From Candidatus Caccoplasma merdavium (GTDB lineage Bacteria; Bacteroidota; Bacteroidia; Bacteroidales; UBA11471), in the NCBI GenBank assembly GCA_018715595.1, contig DVLI01000003.1:1-64000 (forward strand): DNA of 64,000 bases. The letters are read 5' to 3'. The notes below the pieces were generated by a model. The model ran no database searches. It was not told where the DNA came from and worked only from the letters and a program-made list of their open reading frames with translations. Within the stretch, counting starts at the first letter, position 1; each line of letters starts with the position of its first letter. Shown in pieces: positions 34,676 to 44,113 of the stretch. The position numbers and the translations under genes are program-made.

Positions 34676-36025
34676 ATGGAAGAAAGAATCATGAGTTGGG
34701 AACGGCTGCTGTCGTCGAAACGATTCGGACTCGAACGTTACCACGACGCCCACCAGCACACACGCACCGATTTCCAGCGCGATTACGACCGGCTGGTCTT
34801 CTCATCGCCATTCCGCCGGTTGCAAAACAAGACGCAGGTGTTTCCGCTCCCGGGCAGCATATTCGTGCACAACCGTCTCACCCACAGCCTCGAAGTGTCG
34901 TGCGTGGGACGTTCGTTGGGCAACAACATCTCGGCCGCCCTGGCCGAGAAATACCGCGACGAAGCCTGGGTCGACAAGTTCCACGGCATCGGCGCCATCG
35001 TGGCCGCGGCCTGCCTGGCTCACGACTTGGGCAACCCACCGTTCGGCCACTCGGGCGAGAAAGCCATCGCCACCTACTTTTCCGAAGGCAACGGCCTGCA
35101 ACTCAAAGAGCGGCTCGCGTTCAACGACGACCAGTGGAAAGACCTCACCCATTTCGAGGGAAACGCCAACGCCTTCCGACTGCTCACCCACCAGTTCAAA
35201 GGGCGCCGCGAAGGCGGGTTTGTCATGACCTACTCGACGCTGGCCTCCATCGTGAAATACCCCTATGAGTCGACGTTGGCCGGAGAAAAAGGAAAGTTGG
35301 GCTTTTTCACGTCGGAACGCAACGACTTTATCCGCATTGCCGACGAACTGGGCATGTTACGCATACCCGACAACGGAGTGCGCTACTGCCGCCACCCGCT
35401 GGTGTACCTGGTCGAGGCGGCCGACGACATCTGCTATCAAATCATGGACATCGAAGATGCCCACAAGTTGAAGATTCTCACGACCGATGTCGTGGAACAG
35501 CTCTTTCTCGACTTCTTCACCGGTGAACGCCGCCAGAGAATCGAAGAGACCCTGCACATCGTCTCCGACCTCAACGAACAGATCGCCTACCTGCGCTCGT
35601 GCGTCATCGGCAAGCTGGTCGACGAATGCTCGCGCGTTTTTGTCGAACTCGACGACGAGTTGCTGCGCGGAGAGCTCAAAGGCTGCCTCATCGAGCAGAT
35701 AAGCGACACGCCCCGCAACGCCTACAAGGCTTGCTCTGACGTGGCCTACCGCTACATCTACAAAGCCTCCGACGTTCTCGACATCGAACTGGCCGGTAAC
35801 CGCATCATCACCGTCCTGCTCGACAAGCTCATCGATGCCGTGCTCAACCCCGAAAAAGCCTATTCACAACTGCTGCTCAACAAAGTGCCCGGCCAGTATG
35901 AGATGCAGAGCGACGACACCTTCACCCGCATACAGGCTGTCATCGACTACATCTCGGGCATGACCGACGTCTATGCCCTCGACCTCTATCGCAAAATCAA
36001 CGGCATGAGCCTGCCAGCCTTATAA
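34676..36025 (+). CDS. dgt: Deoxyguanosinetriphosphate triphosphohydrolase-like HD protein
   Basis: 449 residues. HD-domain motifs: FRRLQNKTQVF, NRLTHSLEVSCVGRSLG (first His), AACLAHDLGNPPFGHSGEKAI (HD pair), FEGNANAFRL and a later YLVEAADDICYQIMDIEDA (the last metal Asp). The long type with LTHSLEV and HFEGNA is the canonical dGTPase. It cleaves dNTPs to deoxynucleoside and triphosphate, limiting dNTP levels and possibly phage growth. Divergent from dut across a 173-bp gap; followed after 14 bp by the TPM gene. Confidence 0.92.
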   Translation: MEERIMSWERLLSSKRFGLERYHDAHQHTRTDFQRDYDRLVFSSPFRRLQNKTQVFPLPGSIFVHNRLTHSLEVSCVGRSLGNNISAALAEKYRDEAWVDKFHGIGAIVAAACLAHDLGNPPFGHSGEKAIATYFSEGNGLQLKERLAFNDDQWKDLTHFEGNANAFRLLTHQFKGRREGGFVMTYSTLASIVKYPYESTLAGEKGKLGFFTSERNDFIRIADELGMLRIPDNGVRYCRHPLVYLVEAADDICYQIMDIEDAHKLKILTTDVVEQLFLDFFTGERRQRIEETLHIVSDLNEQIAYLRSCVIGKLVDECSRVFVELDDELLRGELKGCLIEQISDTPRNAYKACSDVAYRYIYKASDVLDIELAGNRIITVLLDKLIDAVLNPEKAYSQLLLNKVPGQYEMQSDDTFTRIQAVIDYISGMTDVYALDLYRKINGMSLPAL

Positions 36026-36039
36026 TCACTCATCGTGCT

Positions 36040-37269
36040 ATGAACATACGAATCAGACTTTTCCTTTTCCTGATATTATTCACCTGCGGAATGGCGCCGG
36101 CCGCCGAATACCGGGTTGAAACCGTTCCCAACGTGCAAATAAGCGACGCCCGGCGGTTCGTCTCCAACCCCGACGGCATACTCGGGCCACAGGCCGAAAG
36201 CCTCATCAACACCCGTCTCGACTCGCTCCGCCGCCGCACCACGGCCGAGACGGCAGTCGTCGTAGTCGAATCGATTGGCGACCAAGACCTCGAATCGTTC
36301 TCCAACGAACTGTTCAGCCGCTGGGGCATCGGACAGAAAGAAAACGACAACGGCCTGCTGGTGCTCTTCGTCCTCGACCAACGCAAGATACGCTTCGAAG
36401 TGGGCTACGGCCTCGAAGGCATCTTGCCCGATGCCTTGTGCAAGCGCATACAAACGCAGGAGATGCTGCCGGCATTCCGCCAAGGAGACTACGACCTGGG
36501 TATGGTGCAGGGTATAACCCGCATCTGCGACATCATCGAAGCCCCCGACCACCAAGACGAGGTATATGCCGCCACAACTCGCGAAGAGGGCGACTGGTTT
36601 GTCCTCATCGAGATGTACCTCGGGCTGTCGCTGCTCTTCTCGGTCGTCATACTGCTCATGCTGCGCACGCCATTGCAGGAGAAAAAACCGCCTGTACGCT
36701 ATCGGGCACTCGAAAACCAACTCCCCACACTAAAAATCATGGCGGTGATTTTCCCGCTCTTCAACCTGTTCACCTACCTGTTTATCCGACGAAGCATGCA
36801 CCGATTGCGCAACGCCGAACGTAAATGCGAGAACTGCGGGCACCCCATGCACAAGCTCAACGAAGAGGAAGACAACCAGTTCCTCACCGCGAAGGAGAAT
36901 GCCGAGGAAATCGTCCGCTCGGTCGACTACGACGTGTGGCTGTGCAACCACTGCGGTGCCACCGAGGTCTATGCCTTCCCCAACAAAGAGTCGCACTATG
37001 CCGAGTGCCCACGCTGCCACGCTCACACCTACGCCCTCGAAAGCGACCGCATCATCACACCGGCCACCCCCTTCCAAAGCGGGCTCGGAGAGAAACGCTA
37101 TCGTTGCCGGCACTGCCACTTCGAAAATGTCGTTCCCTACACGCTCCCCATCATCATCACCCCCATCATCGGCGGAGGCGGCCGCGGTGGAGGATTCGGC
37201 GGCGGCCATTTCGGCGGAGGATTTGGTGGAGGCCTCTCCGGCGGAGGCGGTTCGACATCGAGCTGGTAA
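36040..37269 (+). CDS. TPM-domain membrane protein with zinc-ribbon-like and Gly-rich tail
   Basis: 409 residues with signal sequence MNIRIRLFLFLILFTCGMAPAA. A TPM domain (PF04536, ~35-165) is shown by VSNPDGILGPQAESLINTRLDSL, ETAVVVVESIGDQDLESFSNELFSRWGIGQKENDNGLLVL and KIRFEVGYGLEGILPDA. Two transmembrane segments (~187-210, ~232-252) follow, then a cysteine-rich region with four CxxC pairs (CENCG, CNHCG, CPRCH, CRHCH), compatible with two zinc ribbons, and a Gly-rich end (GGGGRGGGFGGGHFGGGFGG) terminating SSW. TPM proteins aid photosystem repair in plants and are of unknown function in bacteria. Fourteen bases after dgt. Confidence 0.85.
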   Translation: MNIRIRLFLFLILFTCGMAPAAEYRVETVPNVQISDARRFVSNPDGILGPQAESLINTRLDSLRRRTTAETAVVVVESIGDQDLESFSNELFSRWGIGQKENDNGLLVLFVLDQRKIRFEVGYGLEGILPDALCKRIQTQEMLPAFRQGDYDLGMVQGITRICDIIEAPDHQDEVYAATTREEGDWFVLIEMYLGLSLLFSVVILLMLRTPLQEKKPPVRYRALENQLPTLKIMAVIFPLFNLFTYLFIRRSMHRLRNAERKCENCGHPMHKLNEEEDNQFLTAKENAEEIVRSVDYDVWLCNHCGATEVYAFPNKESHYAECPRCHAHTYALESDRIITPATPFQSGLGEKRYRCRHCHFENVVPYTLPIIITPIIGGGGRGGGFGGGHFGGGFGGGLSGGGGSTSSW

Positions 37270-37399
37270 ACCTTTAAAATTCCAAATCATTACTTTGAAA
37301 ATTCTTTCCCGAAAGATTTAAAACAAAAACTTGGGAAGAAAGAAAATATTATCATAACTTCGTCCTCTCCAAAAAAAAAGATTTTTTCATCACACAACC

Positions 37400-37972
37400 A
37401 TGACATCACATACAACCTCAGTAGGCGAAAAAATACGCCACTTCCGGGAAGAAGAAAAAATGTCCCAAGAAGAGCTGGCCCGCCAAGCGGGCATCAGCCA
37501 AGAACAACTGGCCCAAATCGAAGAAAACACCGACCTGCCGGCACTGTCGATTCTGTTGAAAATCGCGCGGGCATTAGGCACCCGGCTGGGTACGTTCCTC
37601 GACGACCAAGACGATTTGGGACCGGCCGTGTCGAACATCAACAGTGCCGACGTGAGTTTCTCGACCAACTCGACCCGCACCCCTTCGCACATGCACTACC
37701 ACTCCTTGGCCCACAACAAGGCCAACCGGCACATGGAACCTTTCTCCATCGAAATATCCCCCATCGAGAAAGACGAGCATGAACTCTCGTCACACGAAGG
37801 CGAAGAGTTCATCATCGTGACCGAAGGCTGCGTCGAAATCACCTACGGCAACAAAAACTACGTCCTCAACGCCGGTGAAAGCATCTACTACGACTCCATC
37901 GTCCCGCACCACGTCCACGCACACGGCGGTCGTCCCGCCAAAATACTGGCCGTGGTATATGTACCGGCATAA
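37400..37972 (+). CDS. XRE-family transcriptional regulator with cupin domain
   Basis: 190 residues. An HTH_3 domain (8-62: [34 protein letters not shown]) is joined to a cupin_2 domain (~115-185: [45 protein letters not shown]). The family binds a small effector in the cupin barrel. It starts 20 bp before an acyl-CoA ligase gene, a pairing seen in many Bacteroidetes and other anaerobes, so it probably controls that enzyme. A DNA target was not identified. Confidence 0.9.
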   Translation: MTSHTTSVGEKIRHFREEEKMSQEELARQAGISQEQLAQIEENTDLPALSILLKIARALGTRLGTFLDDQDDLGPAVSNINSADVSFSTNSTRTPSHMHYHSLAHNKANRHMEPFSIEISPIEKDEHELSSHEGEEFIIVTEGCVEITYGNKNYVLNAGESIYYDSIVPHHVHAHGGRPAKILAVVYVPA

Positions 37973-37992
37973 CCCCCAAAATCACCCTCATC

Positions 37993-39645
37993 ATGCAATT
38001 GTTTGAAAAGACTTTGGGCGAATGGCTCGAATACTGGGCCGAAAGAACTCCCGACAAAGAATTTATCGTCTATTCCGACCGGAACCTGCGATTTACCTAC
38101 CGGCAATTCAACAAGCGGGTCAATGAACTGGCCAAAGGACTGCTCTCCATCGGCGTGACCACCGGGTCGCATGTCGGCATCTGGGCCACCAACGTACCCG
38201 ACTGGCTCACCTTCCTCTTTGCCTCGGCCAAGATAGGCGCCGTACTGGTCACGGTCAACACCAATTACAAGCAACACGAGTTGGAGTACCTCACCGACAA
38301 TGCCGACCTGCACACGCTCTGCATTTCAAGCGGCACGTTCGACAGCGACTACATCGACATGACCTACACCATGCTGCCCGAGTTGCGCACCTCGCAACGC
38401 GGCAACCTGCGCAGCGAACGGTTCCCCTGTATCAAGAACGTCATCTACATCGGACAGGAAAAGCACCGCGGCATGTACAACACCGCCGAACTGCTCCTGC
38501 TGGGCCAGACCCAAAGCGACGAACGACTCGAAGCCTGCCGCAGCCGGTTCAACTGTTACGACGTGGTAAACATGCAATACACCTCGGGCACGACCGGGTT
38601 TCCCAAGGGCGTGATGCTCACCCACCACAACATCACCAACAACGGATACTGCATCGGCCAGTGCATGAAATTTACCGAAAACGACCGCGTGTGCCTGCCC
38701 GTGCCGCTCTTCCACTGCTTCGGCATCGTGTTGGGTATCATGGCCATCATTACCAACGGTGCCTGCGCGGTGATGCTCGAACGCTTCGACCCGCTCGTGG
38801 TCCTCGCCTCGGTACATAAGGAACGCTGCACGGCTCTCTACGGCGTGCCCACCATGTTCATCGCCGAGTTGAACCACCCGATGTTCAGCATGTTCGACCT
38901 CTCATCGCTGCGCACCGGCATCATGGCCGGCTCCCTCTGCCCCGAATGGCTCATGCGCGAAGTGATGGACAAGATGTACATGACCGAAATCACCAGCGTC
39001 TACGGCCTTACCGAGACCTCACCCGGCATGACACAGAGCAAGGTCGACGACCCGCTCGAAGTGCGCGCCACCACCGTCGGCAGCCCGTTACCCGAAATCG
39101 ACGTGAAGGTGATCGACCCCGAAACCCTCGAAGAGTGCCCCGTTGGCGTGCAGGGCGAAATGTGCTGCAAAGGCTACAACATCATGAAAGGCTACTACAA
39201 AATGCCCGAAGCCACCGCCGAAATCATCGACAAGAACGGATACCTGCACTCGGGCGACCTCGGCATAAAGACCCCCGAAGGCAACTTCAAAATCACCGGT
39301 CGCATCAAAGACATGATAATCCGCGGCGGCGAAAACATCTACCCGCGCGAAATCGAAGAGTTCCTCTACCAGATGTCCCAAATCAAAGACGTGCAGGTTG
39401 CCGCCGTTCCCTCCCGCAAATATGGCGAAGAGGTGGGAGCCTTCATCATTCTCAAAGAGGGTGAAACGCTCGAAGAGGCCGACGTGAAAGATTTCTGTAA
39501 AGGGAAAATCTCCCGCCACAAGATTCCGAAATATGTATTCTTCATCAAGGAATTCCCGTTGACCGGCAGCGGAAAGATACAGAAATACAAGCTCAAAGAC
39601 CTGGGTCTCGAACTGCTCCGCCAGCAAGGCATCACCCCGGTATAA
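37993..39645 (+). CDS. AMP-forming acyl-CoA synthetase, medium-chain type
   Basis: 550 residues. Motifs: [20 protein letters not shown] (P-loop-like), [11 protein letters not shown] (A5), [15 protein letters not shown] (A7), [23 protein letters not shown] (hinge) and [13 protein letters not shown] with the catalytic Lys. The order and length fit FadD3/medium-chain acyl-CoA ligases rather than the 600-residue long-chain type at 19.3 kb. It likely activates short, medium or aromatic acids and is co-transcribed with the upstream cupin regulator. Confidence 0.92.
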   Translation: MQLFEKTLGEWLEYWAERTPDKEFIVYSDRNLRFTYRQFNKRVNELAKGLLSIGVTTGSHVGIWATNVPDWLTFLFASAKIGAVLVTVNTNYKQHELEYLTDNADLHTLCISSGTFDSDYIDMTYTMLPELRTSQRGNLRSERFPCIKNVIYIGQEKHRGMYNTAELLLLGQTQSDERLEACRSRFNCYDVVNMQYTSGTTGFPKGVMLTHHNITNNGYCIGQCMKFTENDRVCLPVPLFHCFGIVLGIMAIITNGACAVMLERFDPLVVLASVHKERCTALYGVPTMFIAELNHPMFSMFDLSSLRTGIMAGSLCPEWLMREVMDKMYMTEITSVYGLTETSPGMTQSKVDDPLEVRATTVGSPLPEIDVKVIDPETLEECPVGVQGEMCCKGYNIMKGYYKMPEATAEIIDKNGYLHSGDLGIKTPEGNFKITGRIKDMIIRGGENIYPREIEEFLYQMSQIKDVQVAAVPSRKYGEEVGAFIILKEGETLEEADVKDFCKGKISRHKIPKYVFFIKEFPLTGSGKIQKYKLKDLGLELLRQQGITPV

Positions 39646-39675
39646 CAAGCAACCATTCTCCACACCCAAACGATG

Positions 39676-39711
39676 CGCGAGGCAATAACCTTCGGGGGTT
39701 ATTGCCTCGCG
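39676..39711 (+). terminator. Strong hairpin after the acyl-CoA synthetase
   Basis: A perfect 15-bp stem (39676-39690 with 39697-39711), loop TTCGGG, with no T-run after it. It ends at the first plausible start codon of the following small ORF, so it may act on that ORF's translation as well. Confidence 0.6.
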
Positions 39712-39941
39712 TGAGACGCACATCGTCACGCCCCCAATTCCAAATACGGCACAACGACGGCTGGAAGACCGTCGTCGTCAACACCAAAATGGCACGCGGC
39801 GCCATGGCGCGCCATCTGCTGAAAGAGCGCATCGAGACGCCCGACACGCTTGAAGCCTTCGAGTGGGAAGGGTTCCGGTTCAACCCGCAACGCTCCGACA
39901 ACCACAACCACATCTACATCTACATCTACACTCACGAATAA
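39711..39941 (+). CDS. Hypothetical small protein
   Basis: 76 residues from a GTG at 39711; an ATG at 39789 would give only 50 residues. The central part (FQIRHNDGWKTVVVNTKMARGAMARHLLKERIETPDTLEAFEWEGFRFNP) has plausible coding composition with GC-rich third positions like the neighbours, mixed charges and a possible helix; the end is a His/Ile/Tyr run coded by three TACATC-type repeats. It ends 6 bp before the sugar O-acetyltransferase gene. No family is recognised, and the start is unclear because a hairpin covers the region. Confidence 0.45.
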   Translation: MRRTSSRPQFQIRHNDGWKTVVVNTKMARGAMARHLLKERIETPDTLEAFEWEGFRFNPQRSDNHNHIYIYIYTHE

Positions 39942-39947
39942 CCCGAC

Positions 39948-40520
39948 ATGACAGAAAAAGAAAAAATGCTGGCCGGTGAAGTCTATTCACCCTTCGACCC
40001 CGAACTCACCGCCCTGCACCAAAATGCCCTGCGCATCGCCGAGCGATATAACCGGGAATCGTTTGCCGACTGCCTCACCCGCAACGACACCTTGCGGCAA
40101 CTTCTCCCCAATACGCACCCTTCGCTCATCGTGCAACCGCCGTTCCTGTGTGACTTCGGCTTCCTCATCGAAGGGGGTGAAAACGGATTCATCAACTACA
40201 ACTGCACCATACTCGACACTGCCCGGGTAAAGCTCGGCCGCAACATTCTCATCGGCCCCAACGTGCAGATATACTGTCCCATGCACCCGCTCGACTATCG
40301 CGAACGGGCCACGGGTGTCGAGCACGGCGAGCCGGTCACCATCGGCGACGACTGCTGGATAGGGGGCGGAACGGTGATATGCCCCGGCGTCACCATCGGC
40401 AACCGCTGCATCATCGGCGCCGGAAGCGTCGTCGTGAAAGACATTCCCGACGACTCGGTCGCCGTGGGCAATCCCGCCCGCGTGGTTCGCCGCACTCCGG
40501 TCGACGACAAAACGGCCTGA
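39948..40520 (+). CDS. Sugar O-acetyltransferase (maltose/galactoside acetyltransferase family)
   Basis: 190 residues. N-terminal Mac domain (MTEKEKMLAGEVYSPFDPELTALHQNAL) followed by left-handed beta-helix hexapeptide repeats (FINYNCTILDTARVKLGRNILIGPNVQIYC, WIGGGTVICPGVTIGNRCIIGAGSVVVKDIP) and GNPARVVR. The catalytic His is in MHPLDYRER. It acetylates the 6-hydroxyl of sugars such as maltose, glucose or galactosides using acetyl-CoA, in the cytoplasm as a trimer. The exact acceptor is unknown. Confidence 0.92.
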   Translation: MTEKEKMLAGEVYSPFDPELTALHQNALRIAERYNRESFADCLTRNDTLRQLLPNTHPSLIVQPPFLCDFGFLIEGGENGFINYNCTILDTARVKLGRNILIGPNVQIYCPMHPLDYRERATGVEHGEPVTIGDDCWIGGGTVICPGVTIGNRCIIGAGSVVVKDIPDDSVAVGNPARVVRRTPVDDKTA

Positions 40521-40547
40521 CCGCAACGATATTCCGAAATATCTTCG

Positions 40548-40555
40548 TATCTTTG
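40548..40555 (+). promoter_or_regulatory. Promoter -7 box for hflX
   Basis: TATCTTTG (TAnnTTTG) 105 bases before the hflX start; no TTTG at standard spacing. Confidence 0.5.
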
Positions 40556-40660
40556 TATGGAAGAGCCGGCAGCCCGGCGCCGGAAAAGAGAAGAAACCCC
40601 GTTTCCACCCTTACCGTCGCTGACCCGCCGTTCGCCACATATTGTGTAAACAACCCTGGC

Positions 40661-41902
40661 ATGAAAGAATTTATACTCACCGAAGAAGTCAACGAACGCG
40701 CCGTACTGGTGGGCCTGATTACCCCCACGCAGAACGAGGCCAAAGCCAACGAATACCTCGACGAACTGGCATTTCTCGCCGAGACCGCCGGTGCCGAACC
40801 GGTCAAGAAATTCCTGCAACGCATCGACCAGCCCAACTCGGTAACCTTCGTGGGCAGCGGAAAACTGGCCGAGATAAAGACCTTTGTCGACGAAAACGAA
40901 ATAGGACTCGTCATCTGCGACGACGAGCTCTCACCCAAACAGCTGAAAAACATCGAACAGGCTTTGCAGGTGAAGATTCTCGACCGCACAAGCCTCATTC
41001 TCGACATCTTCGCCAAACGCGCCCAAACGGCTCACGCCAAGTCACAAGTGGAACTGGCCCAATACCAATACCTTCTGCCCCGGCTTACCCGACTGTGGAC
41101 CCACCTCGAACGGCAACGGGGCGGTATCGGCATGCGCGGTCCCGGTGAAACGCAAATCGAGACCGACCGCCGTATCATTCTCGACAAAATCGCCCTGCTC
41201 AAACAGGAGTTGAAACACATCGACCGGCAGAAAAGCATTCAGCGCAAAAACCGCGGCAAGATGGTGCGCGTGGCTCTCGTGGGATATACCAACGTGGGAA
41301 AATCGACCTTGATGAACCTGTTGAGCAAATCGGAAGTCTTTGCCGAGAACAAACTCTTCGCCACGCTCGACACGACCGTGCGCAAAGTCATCATCGACAA
41401 CCTGCCGTTCCTGCTCACCGACACGGTGGGATTCATTCGCAAACTGCCCACCCACCTGGTCGAGTCGTTCAAGTCGACCCTCGACGAGGTGCGTGAGGCC
41501 GACCTGCTCCTGCACATCGTCGACATCTCCCACCCCGCTTTTGAAGAACAAATCGAAATCGTGAACAAGACCCTTTACGAGGTATGCAACGCCACCGACA
41601 AACCGATGATTCTCGTCTTCAACAAAATCGATGCCTACAAACACATCGAAAAGGAACCCGACGACCTGTCACCCCGCACGCGGGAGAATATCCCCCTCGA
41701 AGAGCTGAAAGAGACATGGATGTCGCGCATGCACGAGAACTGCATCTTCATCTCGGCCCGCGAACGCAACAACATCGAAGAGTTGAAACAACTCCTCTAT
41801 CAACGGGTAAAAGAGATACACGTCACCCGCTTCCCCTACAACGACTTTCTTTTTGAGAAATACGACTCTCTCGATGAGAGCGGAAACAGCGACAACTTTT
41901 AA
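40661..41902 (+). CDS. hflX: Ribosome-splitting GTPase HflX
   Basis: 413 residues from the ATG at 40661. The N-terminal HflX domain (AEPVKKFLQRIDQPNSVTFVGSGKL, VICDDELSPKQLKNIEQAL, RTSLILDIFAKRAQTAHAKSQVELAQ), the Gly-rich linker RGGIGMRGPGETQIETDRR and the G domain (GYTNVGKSTL, DTVGFI, NKID) are typical. It splits stalled 70S ribosomes and can rescue ribosomes after heat or antibiotic stress. Two closely spaced genes follow at 12 and 6 bp: thioesterase and dprA. Confidence 0.96.
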   Translation: MKEFILTEEVNERAVLVGLITPTQNEAKANEYLDELAFLAETAGAEPVKKFLQRIDQPNSVTFVGSGKLAEIKTFVDENEIGLVICDDELSPKQLKNIEQALQVKILDRTSLILDIFAKRAQTAHAKSQVELAQYQYLLPRLTRLWTHLERQRGGIGMRGPGETQIETDRRIILDKIALLKQELKHIDRQKSIQRKNRGKMVRVALVGYTNVGKSTLMNLLSKSEVFAENKLFATLDTTVRKVIIDNLPFLLTDTVGFIRKLPTHLVESFKSTLDEVREADLLLHIVDISHPAFEEQIEIVNKTLYEVCNATDKPMILVFNKIDAYKHIEKEPDDLSPRTRENIPLEELKETWMSRMHENCIFISARERNNIEELKQLLYQRVKEIHVTRFPYNDFLFEKYDSLDESGNSDNF

Positions 41903-41914
41903 ACACGTTCAGTC

Positions 41915-42325
41915 ATGGAAAAGCCCCGCTACACCCACGAAATCGAAATCAAGGTTCGCGACTACGAATGCGACATGCAAGGAATCGTCAACAACGCCAA
42001 TTACCAGCACTACATGGAGCATGCCCGCCATGAGTTTCTCCTGAGTGCAGGAAAAGGATTTACCGACCTGCGCGAATTGGGTATCGAATGCGTCGTGCGC
42101 CGGGTCGAAATCGAATACCGCGTCTCCCTGCGCAGCAAGGACATCGCCGTGTGCCGCCTCTACATGCGGAGAGAAGGTCCCAAATATGTCTTCTATCAAG
42201 ACATCTACCGCAAAAGCGACGACAAGCTCTGCACCCGGGGCAAGGTGGAGAGTGTCGCCACCGTCAACGGCCACGCGACCCGCGGCGACAAATTGGCCGA
42301 ATTTTTCAAAGACTACCTGATATAA
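41915..42325 (+). CDS. Acyl-CoA thioesterase, 4HBT/YbgC type
   Basis: 136 residues with the hot-dog fold signature DYECDMQGIVNNANYQHYMEHAR, in which the Asp and the GIVNN-Y segment form the active site. The pattern IEYRVSLRSKDIAVCRLYM and GKVESVATVNGHATRG gives the remaining strands. YbgC-like enzymes hydrolyse short-chain or acyl-ACP/CoA thioesters. The gene is 12 bp after hflX and 6 bp before dprA. Confidence 0.88.
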   Translation: MEKPRYTHEIEIKVRDYECDMQGIVNNANYQHYMEHARHEFLLSAGKGFTDLRELGIECVVRRVEIEYRVSLRSKDIAVCRLYMRREGPKYVFYQDIYRKSDDKLCTRGKVESVATVNGHATRGDKLAEFFKDYLI

Positions 42326-42331
42326 TCGACC

Positions 42332-43447
42332 GTGCTACCCTCTCCCGGCCTACGATATGCCATCGCCCTTTCCCAGATGAAAGGCATGACCCGGCAAGCC
42401 GCCGAATGCCTGTTGCAAGCATGCGGCGACATCGTGCCGCTATTTGACGAGTCGCCCGAAAGATGGAGAGAGATACTGGACGCCAACGCTCCGCTGTTCG
42501 ACGCAGAAGCCCGGCAGAAAGCCCTCGCGGCCGCCGACCGCGAGATGGAGTTTATCGAGAAGAAAAACATCACGCCGATTTTCCTGACCGACCCCGACTA
42601 CCCCTCACGACTGCGGGAATGCCCCGACGCCCCGGTGATGCTCTATTTCATGGGCGAAGGCAACCCCAACCCGCAACGCGTACTGAGCATCGTCGGCACG
42701 CGCAAGGCGACACGCTACGGGCGGGATTTCTGTGCCGACCTGCTCACCGACCTGTCACGCGCCGTGCCCGGGCTCACCGTCGTCAGCGGCATGGCCTACG
42801 GCATCGACATCTGTGCCCATCGGGAAGCCTTGAAAAACGGGCTTTCGACCATCGGCGTACTGGCACACGGGTTGCACACGCTTTACCCCTCGGTACACCA
42901 CGCGACGGCACAAGAAGCCCAATGCCACGGCGGACTGCTCACCGAATATACCTCACAACAGCCGATACTGAAAATCAATTTTGTGGCGCGCAACCGCATC
43001 GTGGCGGGCATGAGCGAAGCCACATTGGTCGTGGAGTCGGCCGAGAAAGGAGGCGCCCTCATCACCGCGCGGCTCGCCCGCGACTACAACCGGGAGGTAT
43101 TTGCCCTGCCGGGCAACATCGGGCAGGAGAGTTCGGCCGGGTGCAACCGGCTCATACGCGACAACATTGCCGCCCTGGTGACCTCGGCCGAAGACCTCAT
43201 CGAAGCCTTGGGCTGGGAAACAGCCGACAACCGGACAGAGAGCCGGCAACTCCCGTTGTTTCCCGACATGAGCGAAAAAGAAGCCCTGCTCCTGCAACTT
43301 CTGCACGAACAGGGCGAGATGCAAATCAACCTCCTCACCGTGGCATCGGGACTCCCGGCCGGCGAAGCGCTGTCGATATTGCTCGAAATGGAATTCAAAG
43401 GGTATGTACGCACCCTCCCGGGCGGTGTTTTCAGAGCCGTCAAATAG
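42332..43447 (+). CDS. dprA: DNA processing protein DprA
   Basis: 371 residues from a GTG at 42332, required to include the N-terminal helical (SAM-like) segment LRYAIALSQMKGMTRQAAE; an ATG at 42377 would cut it. The Rossmann domain shows IVGTRKATRYG, SGMAYGIDICAHREAL, GVLAHGLHTLYPSVHHATA, FVARNRIVAGMSEATLVVE, GGALITARLARDYNREVFALPG and CNRLIRD. The C-terminal winged-helix domain follows (EALLLQLLHEQGEMQINLL). It loads RecA on incoming single-stranded DNA. Confidence 0.95.
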   Translation: MLPSPGLRYAIALSQMKGMTRQAAECLLQACGDIVPLFDESPERWREILDANAPLFDAEARQKALAAADREMEFIEKKNITPIFLTDPDYPSRLRECPDAPVMLYFMGEGNPNPQRVLSIVGTRKATRYGRDFCADLLTDLSRAVPGLTVVSGMAYGIDICAHREALKNGLSTIGVLAHGLHTLYPSVHHATAQEAQCHGGLLTEYTSQQPILKINFVARNRIVAGMSEATLVVESAEKGGALITARLARDYNREVFALPGNIGQESSAGCNRLIRDNIAALVTSAEDLIEALGWETADNRTESRQLPLFPDMSEKEALLLQLLHEQGEMQINLLTVASGLPAGEALSILLEMEFKGYVRTLPGGVFRAVK

Positions 43448-43456
43448 ATTCCGCCG

Positions 43457-44113
43457 TCACAACGAAATTTCCTCTATTGTCTTATGTACCCTGAACAGGC
43501 GCGTAGCCAAGGGCTCGAAATGCGCCGCATCGTGCGAGACCAGCACCACCGTCGCCGTGCGGTTGGCTTCGTGCAACAGATGGCTCATCAACGGGACGAA
43601 ATGCGGGTCGATGTAGGAAGTCGGTTCATCGAGGACGAGCACTTCGGGGCCGGTAATCAATGCCCGGCCAAACAAAGCCCGCTGCAACTGCCCGCCCGAC
43701 AGTTCACCTATCGGAGCGGAAGCATAGGCTGAGAGCTCGACCCGCTGCAACATCTCATCGAGCCTGCGGCGTGCCTCCTTGCGCGACAACTTCTTGGCCA
43801 AAAGCCCCATCGCCACCACCTCCGAGACAGTAATCGGGAAACGGGAGTCGATGCGGCTCTTCTGCGGCAGGTAACCGATGTCGAGCGATGCGACGGGGTT
43901 TCCGTCCCGATAGAACGAGAGCTCCCCACGGGTGGGAGGCAGAAGCCCCAAGATGATGCGCAGCAAAGAGGTCTTTCCTCCGCCGTTCGGGCCAACAATC
44001 AAAGCAAAATCGCCTCGACCGATTTCGAGCGAGACATCATCAAGTGCGACATAATCGTCATATCTCAAACCGACCTGACTCAGGACAATCTGTTTGTTAT
44101 CGGGTAAAAGCAT
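43457..44113 (-). CDS. Zinc/manganese-type ABC transporter ATP-binding protein
   Basis: 218 residues. Walker A GPNGGGKTSL, Q-loop LPQKSRID, signature LSGGQLQRALFGRALI, Walker B VLVLDEPTS and the switch HDAAHF. The sequence and neighbouring binding protein place it in the ZnuC/MntB group. It overlaps the binding protein gene by 17 bases. No permease (ZnuB) gene follows: the next gene, dprA, is convergent and only 9 bp away, so the membrane subunit must lie elsewhere. Confidence 0.88.
   Translation of the reverse strand: MLLPDNKQIVLSQVGLRYDDYVALDDVSLEIGRGDFALIVGPNGGGKTSLLRIILGLLPPTRGELSFYRDGNPVASLDIGYLPQKSRIDSRFPITVSEVVAMGLLAKKLSRKEARRRLDEMLQRVELSAYASAPIGELSGGQLQRALFGRALITGPEVLVLDEPTSYIDPHFVPLMSHLLHEANRTATVVLVSHDAAHFEPLATRLFRVHKTIEEISL

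Noticed and set aside
37270-37399. Short gene or RNA before the cupin regulator
   Set aside because: The 130-base AT-rich gap shows only promoter-like sequence (TAACTTCG, one mismatch to the -7 box) and no conserved structure that I can support.
39901-39941. ACATCT-type microsatellite as an independent repeat element
   Set aside because: Only about three copies; it fits the end of the small ORF and is too short to be a separate feature.
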